From Caldovatus sediminis (GTDB taxonomy: Bacteria; Pseudomonadota; Alphaproteobacteria; Acetobacterales; Acetobacteraceae), in contig NZ_BMKS01000004.1 of assembly GCF_014644455.1 (NCBI RefSeq), positions 62,001-126,000 on the forward strand: 64,000 nucleotides of DNA, in the 5' to 3' direction. The notes below the pieces were generated by a model. The model was not told where the DNA came from and searched no databases. It saw only the letters and a list, made by a program, of their open reading frames with translations. Every line of letters begins with the position of its first letter. Position 1 is the first letter of the stretch. Both the position numbers and the translations under genes were made by a program. Shown here piece by piece: positions 52,914 to 64,000 of the stretch.

Positions 52914-53575
52914 CGGTCCCGCGCCGCCGCGAGCGCGCGCGGCAGCAGCGCGGGCAGCTCGCCCGGCGTTCGGGCGAGGGCCGCCGCACCTTCCGCCATC
53001 ATGGGCGGGCCGTAGCCCCAGGTGGCGAAGACGCAAGGCAGGTCGGCCGCGAGGGCGGCGGCGACGTCGTTGCGGTGGTCGCCGACCATCACCGCCGCCG
53101 CCGGGGCACCCCCGGCCAGGCGCAGTGTCGCCAGGAGATGGCCGGGGTCGGGCTTGCGCACCGCGAAGCTGTCGCCCGCGCCGATGGCGGCGAAGCGCCC
53201 GAGCAGGCCGAGCGCCTCGAGCAGGGCGCGGGTCGCCGCTTCCGGCTTGTTCGTGCAGACCGCGAGGCGCCAGCCGGCGGCCGCGAGGGCGTCGAGCGCT
53301 TCGGGGATGCCGGGAAAGGGACGGGTCTGCACCGCCGAATGCGCCGTGTAGTCGGCGAGGAAATCCGCGAGCGCATCGGCATCGAAGCTCCGGCCGCGCG
53401 CGGCCAGCGCGCGCTCGACCAGGGCCCGCGCGCCGTCGCCCACCATGGCAACGATCTCGGCCCGCGCGAATCCCGGCAGGCCGAGCCGGGCCATCAGGCG
53501 GTCGGTCGCGGCGTGCAGGTCCGGGGCGCTGTCGACCAGCGTCCCATCGAGGTCGAACAGGGCGGTTCGTTGCAT
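52883..53575 (-). CDS. HAD-IA hydrolase, phosphoglycolate phosphatase-like
   Basis: 230 residues. HAD motifs in order: LFDLDGTLVDSAPD (nucleophile Asp), VCTNKPEA (Ser/Thr motif), RKPDPGHLL (Lys) and MVGDHRNDVAAA (acidic motif IV). The overall pattern is Gph-like; phosphoglycolate as substrate is likely but not certain. The start at 53575 lacks a well-spaced ribosome site. Confidence 0.85.
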   Translation of the reverse strand: MQRTALFDLDGTLVDSAPDLHAATDRLMARLGLPGFARAEIVAMVGDGARALVERALAARGRSFDADALADFLADYTAHSAVQTRPFPGIPEALDALAAAGWRLAVCTNKPEAATRALLEALGLLGRFAAIGAGDSFAVRKPDPGHLLATLRLAGGAPAAAVMVGDHRNDVAAALAADLPCVFATWGYGPPMMAEGAAALARTPGELPALLPRALAAARDRQRGGAPATR

Positions 53576-53686
53576 TCCTCGCCGCTTAAGGGAGGCGCGG
53601 CGGCCGCGCAATCGGGCTCCGCCGGGGCGGGCGTGGCGCCGGGACGCGACGCGGCTGCCGAGGGAGCGGCAGGCGAGGGCTCGCGG

Positions 53687-53761
53687 TGGTGGGCCGGCTG
53701 GGACTCGAACCCAGGACCATCCGATTAAAAGTCGGATGCTCTACCGCTGAGCTACCGGCCC
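53687..53761 (-). tRNA. tRNA-Lys (anticodon TTT)
   Basis: 75 bases including an encoded CCA. Acceptor GGGCCGG/CCGGCCC, D-arm GCTC...GAGC, anticodon stem ATCCGA/TCGGAT around loop CTTTTAA (TTT = Lys), T-arm CTGGGTTCGAGTCCCAG. A TTGACA at 53878-53873 on the minus strand could be a distant -35, but no good -10 follows. Confidence 0.95.
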
Positions 53762-53904
53762 GGACCGCGGAGTTCCGGCCCGCGGAGCCCGGATGCCCGG
53801 CGGCCTGCCGCCCCGCGGTCGGCCGGACTGCCGCCGCGCCGGAGTCCCGCAAGAGCGCCCCGGGCCGTGGCCTGTCAAGCCCGGACCCGCTCCGCCCGCG
53901 CGGG

Positions 53905-54516
53905 TCAGCCGGGCGCGTCGGCGACGATCGTGGCGCGCCGGATGCGGTCCGGATCGCGCACCTGCCCGTGCTGGCCGGCGCCGCGCTTGATGCGGTCCAC
54001 CGCCTCCATCCCCGACACCACGCGCCCCCAGATCGTGTACTGGCCGTCGAGGTACGGGGCCGGGGCGAACATGATGAAGAACTGGCTGTTGGCGCTGTCG
54101 GGGTCGGCGGTGCGGGCCATGCCGCAGGTGCCGCGCACGAAGCGCGCCTTGGAGGGCGGCGAGAACTCGGCGGGCAGGTTCGGGAGGTCGGAACCCCCGG
54201 TGCCTGTTCCCGTGGGATCGCCGCCCTGGGCCATGAAGCCCTCGATCACGCGGTGGAACGGCGTGCCGTCGTAGAAGCCGCGGCGCGCGAGGGTCTTGAT
54301 CCGCTCGACATGGCGGGGGGCGAGGTCGGGCAGCAGCTCGATCGTGACCGTGCCGTCCTTGAGCTCCAGGCGCAACCGGTTCTCGTCCTCCGCCGCCGGC
54401 TGCGGGGCGGTCGCCGCCGATGGCCCGGCCGCCGTGGCGGGCTCCGTCGCCGGTTCCCCGGCCGGCGCGTCGGGGGCGGGCGTGGCCGGGATGCTGTCCT
54501 GATGTTCGCTCGTCAT
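53905..54516 (-). CDS. Peptidylprolyl isomerase (cyclophilin), cytoplasmic-type copy
   Basis: 203 residues. The N-terminal 45 are disordered Ala/Pro/Glu-rich without a signal peptide. The cyclophilin domain follows: RRGFYDGTPFHRVIEGFMAQGG, FSPPSKARFVRGTCGMART, SANSQFFIMF and YTIWGRVVSGM. The active-site Arg, Phe and His-equivalent residues are in place. It is a tandem paralogue of the next gene, 65 bases apart. Confidence 0.9.
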   Translation of the reverse strand: MTSEHQDSIPATPAPDAPAGEPATEPATAAGPSAATAPQPAAEDENRLRLELKDGTVTIELLPDLAPRHVERIKTLARRGFYDGTPFHRVIEGFMAQGGDPTGTGTGGSDLPNLPAEFSPPSKARFVRGTCGMARTADPDSANSQFFIMFAPAPYLDGQYTIWGRVVSGMEAVDRIKRGAGQHGQVRDPDRIRRATIVADAPG

Positions 54517-54581
54517 GGCGCTGGGCGCTCCTGTGTCTCGGCGTCGTCGGCCGGAGGCGGGCCGCCCGGCGGCCCCGCCGC

Positions 54582-55193
<612 letters not shown>

Positions 55194-55194
55194 G

Positions 55195-55723
55195 TCAGCC
55201 TCCGTCGGCCCTGCCGGACGACGCCTCCGCCGCCCGGCCGACCCGGGCGAGGGTGCGCTCGAGCGTGCGCCTCGGCACGAAGCTCGAGATGTCGCCGCCG
55301 AGATGGGCGATCTCCTTGACGAAACGCGAGGAGATGAACTGGTTCGTCTCGCTCGCCATCAGGAACACCGTCTCGATCTCGGGATCGAGGCGGCGGTTCA
55401 TGCCGGTCATCTGGAACTCGTAGTCGAAGTCGCTCACCGCGCGCAGGCCGCGGATGATCATCCGCGCGCCGATCTGGCGCGCGAACTCGATCAGCAGGCC
55501 CTCGAAGGGGATGACCTCGATCGCGGTACCGGTGCGCGCGGCGATCGTCTCGGTCTCCGCCCGGACCAGCTCGACGCGCTCCTCGAGCGGGAAGAGGGGG
55601 CCCTTGCCGATGTTGATCGCGACACCGACGACGAGGCGCGAGCAGAGCCGGGCGCCGCGGCCGATGATGTCGAGATGGCCGTTGGTGACCGGATCGAAGG
55701 TGCCGGGGTAGAGGCCGACCCGC

Positions 55724-55731
<8 letters not shown>
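55195..55731 (-). CDS. coaD: Phosphopantetheine adenylyltransferase
   Basis: 178 residues. The nucleotidyl-transferase motif [16 protein letters not shown] (TxGH-like) is at the N-terminus. [15 protein letters not shown] and [14 protein letters not shown] are conserved CoaD segments. It makes dephospho-CoA from phosphopantetheine and ATP. It overlaps the end of gyrA by 8 bases. Length is slightly above the usual 160. Confidence 0.95.
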
Positions 55732-58573
<2,842 letters not shown>

Positions 58574-58634
58574 GCTATCGTCCTAGCAGAAGGAGCCGGC
58601 CCGCCGCGCGACGGCGGTGGCGGGCCGGTGAATG

Positions 58635-59147
58635 TCAGAACGGGATTTCGTCGTCCAGATCGGACCCGCCGCCGCCCCTGGACGACCGGTCCCAGCCCTG
58701 GCGGCCGCCGCCCCGGTCGCCGCCATGGCCGCCGCGCGACGAGGCGCCGGCCGGGGCGCCGCGCTCGTACTCGCCCGCCTCGCCGCCGCTCTCCGTGCGG
58801 CTGTCGAGCAGCACCAGCTCGCCCCGGAAGCGCTGCAGCACGACCTCGGTCACGTAGCGCTCCTGGCCGTCCTTGTCGGTGTACTTGCGGGTCTGCAACG
58901 AGCCCTCGAGATAGACCTTGCGGCCCTTGCGCAGGAAGCGCTCCGCCACCTCGCCGAGCCGCTCGTTCCAGATCACCACGCGGTGCCATTCGGTCCGCTC
59001 CTGGCGCTCGTTGGTCTGGCGGTCGTTCCAGGTCTCCGAGGTGGCGACCCGCAGCTCGACGACCTTCTGCCCGCCCTGGGTATTCCGCACCTCCGGGTCC
59101 CGCCCCAGATTGCCCACCAGGATGACCTTGTTCACGCTGCCGGCCAT
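58635..59147 (-). CDS. ssb: Single-stranded DNA-binding protein
   Basis: 170 residues. OB-fold at residues 1-112 ([54 protein letters not shown]). A Gly/Arg-rich linker follows, then the acidic tip DLDDEIPF, which binds partner proteins. Divergent from uvrA across 224 bases; the two often share an SOS box. Confidence 0.96.
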   Translation of the reverse strand: MAGSVNKVILVGNLGRDPEVRNTQGGQKVVELRVATSETWNDRQTNERQERTEWHRVVIWNERLGEVAERFLRKGRKVYLEGSLQTRKYTDKDGQERYVTEVVLQRFRGELVLLDSRTESGGEAGEYERGAPAGASSRGGHGGDRGGGRQGWDRSSRGGGGSDLDDEIPF

Positions 59148-59312
59148 GCCGCACGGTTCCTTGCTCTCGCGCCACGACCCTAGCCCGGGGCGGGCCGTGC
59201 GGCCAGCCTGAGCCTGGACGGGGGGACCCCTCGCCACCACGCGGCGGGGCCCGGTCCGCCCGGGTCACGGGAACCCCTTCCCGCAGCGACAAATATGGTG
59301 CCAAATCGCCCG

Positions 59313-59327
59313 GAACACAACGCGAAC
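59313..59327. promoter_or_regulatory. LexA (SOS) box, alphaproteobacterial GAAC-N7-GAAC
   Basis: GAAC at 59313-59316 and GAAC at 59324-59327 as a direct repeat spaced by 7 bases, the known alphaproteobacterial LexA site. It lies 45 bases before the uvrA start, in the shared uvrA/ssb control region. Repression lifted on DNA damage is expected. Confidence 0.8.
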
Positions 59328-59371
59328 CTGGACGATCCGGCCGGGCCGCCAACCCCTGCGATGGACCCACG

Positions 59372-62272
<2,901 letters not shown>

Positions 62273-62345
62273 GGCGCGGCCCCCCGGCGCGGTCACGATC
62301 GCGCGCGGGGTGCCGGTCGGGGGCGCCATGCCGGGCAGGCCGCCG

Positions 62346-63170
62346 TCAGGCGCGTCGGCGCAGGGCGGCCCAGGTGACGGCGAGCCGGTCGGCCAGGGGG
62401 CGGCCCGGCCGCGGGGGGGCGGCGAGGCCGGAGCGCCGCAGGCGCCGCGCGTCGCGCCGCGCCAGCACCGCGGGCAGCGCCGCGGCGATCCAGGCGGCGG
62501 GAAGGCGCCCGGCCGGCGGCGCCGCCAGGCCGCCGCCGTCGAGCAGATCGCGGGCGAGGGCGCGCCAGGCCGGCGCGCCGGGGTCGCGCGCGGCCGCCTC
62601 GGCCGACAGGCCGTGCGCGGCGAGCAGGTCGGCGGGCAGCAGGCAGCGCCCCTGCCGGGCCAGGGCGGGCGCGGCGCGCAGCACGCCGGCGGCGCCATAG
62701 GCCACCCCGCGCGCCTCCAGCCCGGGCAGCGCCTCCGCCGGCGCGCCGAGCAGGCGGCCCGCGGCGATGGCGAAGCGGCCGGCGGTGCCGCGCAGATAGG
62801 CGTGGAAGCCCTCGCGTGTCGGGAAGGGCAGCTCCTCCGTCTCCGCCTCGCGCGCATCGGCCATCGCGGCGAGGTCGGCGGGATCGAGCGCGCCGGCGCG
62901 GATCGCCATCGCCAGCGGCCCGGCCACCTCGTGGCGCGGCGGCGGGCGCGCGGCGGCCTCCGCCACCGTGTCGCGCCACCACTGCAGGCGGATCAGCGCC
63001 GCCATCGGGCGCGAGGCCATGGCGCGGGCGCGGGCGAGCTCGGCGTTGTAGGCGATCAGCGCGAACAGCGCCTCGCGCCGCTCCGCCGGCGCGAAGAGGG
63101 CGCAGAGGAAGCGGTCCGGATCCTGCTCGCGCGCGATGCGGGCGAGCGGGGAGAGGGCGGGAGCGGCCAT
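62346..63170 (-). CDS. Squalene/phytoene synthase-family protein (NDUFAF6-like)
   Basis: 274 residues. The fold is visible (FAPAERREALFALIAYNAELARAR, LIRLQWWRDTVAEA, YLRGTAGRFAIAAGRLLG), but the first aspartate-rich motif of true synthases is replaced by NAELARAR. This is like mitochondrial NDUFAF6 and alphaproteobacterial homologues, which assist complex I assembly. A synthase activity is therefore doubtful. Convergent with uvrA (73 bases). Confidence 0.75.
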   Translation of the reverse strand: MAAPALSPLARIAREQDPDRFLCALFAPAERREALFALIAYNAELARARAMASRPMAALIRLQWWRDTVAEAAARPPPRHEVAGPLAMAIRAGALDPADLAAMADAREAETEELPFPTREGFHAYLRGTAGRFAIAAGRLLGAPAEALPGLEARGVAYGAAGVLRAAPALARQGRCLLPADLLAAHGLSAEAAARDPGAPAWRALARDLLDGGGLAAPPAGRLPAAWIAAALPAVLARRDARRLRRSGLAAPPRPGRPLADRLAVTWAALRRRA

Positions 63171-63471
63171 GCGGAGCGGCTCATGGCGGCGCGGCGGCCC
63201 GGGCGCAAGCGCGGACGGGCCGGCCGGAGCGGCGCCGGGCGGGCGAGGGCCACGGCGCATGCGCGCCCCGCGTGCCGGGCGGGAACCGCGGCCGCGCGAA
63301 CACGCGCGACAGCGGCGGGCGCGCGACGCGCGGCGGCGCCCCGGACGGCCGGTGCCGGCTTTGCTTGACGCCCCATCGGGCGACGCCTAGCTCTGGCCGC
63401 GGCGGCCGGGGGAGGGCGCGAGGTCCGTCCTCCGGCGCGCGCGCACGCAGCAGAACACGGGAGAGACTCCA
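63171..63471. other. Divergent region between phytoene-synthase-like gene and sod
   Basis: 301 bases; the left part holds nothing recognisable. The right part has the sod promoter: TTGACG (63365-63370) and CTAGCT (63387-63392), 16 bases apart, 80 bases before the sod ATG. Confidence 0.55.
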
Positions 63472-64000
63472 ATGCCCTTCAGCCTGCCGTCCTTGCCCTA
63501 TTCGCACAACGCGCTGGCCGCCCGGGGCATGTGCCAGGAGACGCTGGAGCTGCATCACGGCAAGCACCACCAGGCCTACGTCACCGCGCTGAACGGCCTG
63601 ATCGAGAGCAAGGGCCTGCAGGGCAAGAGCCTGGAGCAGATCGTCGCCGAGGCCGGCAGGCAGGGCGCGGACGGGCTGCCGGTGCTGAACCAGGCCGGGC
63701 AGCACTGGAACCACTGCCTGTTCTGGCAGGTGATGTCGCCCGATGGCGGCGGCGACAAGCTGCCCGGGCATCTGAAGAGCAAGATCGAGCAGGACCTCGG
63801 CGGGCTCGCGCAGTTCAAGGAGGCGTTCAAGCAGGCCGGCGCGACGCAGTTCGGCTCCGGCTGGGCGTGGCTGATCGTCGCGCCGGACGGCAGGCTGAAG
63901 GTGACGAAGACGCCGAACGGCGCGAATCCGATCTCGACCGGCGAGGGCACGCCGATCCTCGGCTGCGACGTGTGGGAGCACTCCTACTACCTGGACTTCC
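63472..64000 (+). CDS. Fe/Mn superoxide dismutase (3' end outside window)
   Basis: At least 176 residues; truncated by the window edge. Metal ligands visible: the His of LELHHGKHHQAYV (His27-like), the His of GQHWNHCLFW, and Asp/His in CDVWEHSYYLDF. QFGSGWAWL is conserved. The cofactor, Fe or Mn, is not certain from these motifs. GGGAGAGA precedes the ATG at 63472. Confidence 0.95.
   Translation, partial: MPFSLPSLPYSHNALAARGMCQETLELHHGKHHQAYVTALNGLIESKGLQGKSLEQIVAEAGRQGADGLPVLNQAGQHWNHCLFWQVMSPDGGGDKLPGHLKSKIEQDLGGLAQFKEAFKQAGATQFGSGWAWLIVAPDGRLKVTKTPNGANPISTGEGTPILGCDVWEHSYYLDF

Noticed and set aside
53873-53878. Perfect TTGACA upstream of tRNA-Lys as its promoter
   Set aside because: It lies over 110 bases from the tRNA and no -10 hexamer fits at 16-18 bases; kept only as a remark.
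59285-59312. TTTGGCACCATATTTGTC on the minus strand, a sigma-54-like sequence before ssb
   Set aside because: The -12 dinucleotide is GT not GC, and ssb is not a sigma-54 gene; the match is probably chance.

Overview
The window is very GC-rich, densely packed DNA from a chromosome. Several features point to an alphaproteobacterium, most likely of the Acetobacteraceae or Roseomonas type. Substrate-binding proteins of the tripartite tricarboxylate transporter (Bug) family recur. The uvrA | ssb-gyrA-coaD-ppi order is typical of alphaproteobacteria. A GAAC-N7-GAAC LexA box precedes uvrA, L36 is the form without a zinc ribbon, and ssb, gyrA and UvrA look alphaproteobacterial. No insertion sequence, prophage, integrase or CRISPR array was seen. 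The taxonomic placement is inferred from gene content only.

Layout, left to right. 1-7.1 kb: a nitroreductase (cut by the window edge), an HD-domain protein, then a Bug binding protein, HMG-CoA-lyase-like protein, CaiB-type CoA-transferase and zinc alcohol dehydrogenase on the plus strand, with a second zinc dehydrogenase opposing. 7.5-11.4 kb: protocatechuate 3,4-dioxygenase pcaHG, converging on two tandem amidohydrolases plus a Rieske ferredoxin. 11.5-19.1 kb: an NAD-type formate dehydrogenase whose gamma and beta subunits are fused, divergent from a TRAP transporter dctPQM. 19.2-23.9 kb: an oxidative-stress block (ahpC, ahpD, manganese catalase, OxyR with both redox cysteines) followed by an unusual acyl-CoA dehydrogenase homologue resembling 3-sulfinopropionyl-CoA desulfinases. 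24.1-30.0 kb: L36, then glycolate oxidase glcD-glcE, an unknown membrane/coiled-coil gene, and glcF.

30.1-31.0 kb holds two decayed genes side by side (a CBS-domain gene and a DUF2267 gene with an in-frame stop). 31.5-37.2 kb holds a winged-helix/TPR regulator facing a five-gene cluster (OsmC, two flavoproteins, MaoC, a 67-residue unknown). 37.6-39.9 kb carries two luciferase-like proteins and a PPOX-fold protein, all of families that often use F420. 40.0-50.7 kb is a minus-strand catabolic block: a fluoroacetate-dehalogenase-like hydrolase with the full diagnostic residue set, a Bug protein, a fused TctA-TctB permease, an epimerase, an MmgE/PrpD protein and an alpha/beta hydrolase. A second Bug gene is divergent from it, followed by a sirtuin.

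51.9-64 kb is housekeeping: tRNA-Val(CAC), a DUF3108 protein, a phosphoglycolate-phosphatase-like HAD protein, tRNA-Lys(TTT), two tandem cyclophilins, coaD, gyrA, ssb, uvrA, a squalene/phytoene-synthase-family protein and the start of an Fe/Mn superoxide dismutase. Taken together, the window suggests an aerobic heterotroph that scavenges organic acids and aromatics through many periplasmic binding proteins, oxidises formate and glycolate, and carries a local peroxide-defence regulon.
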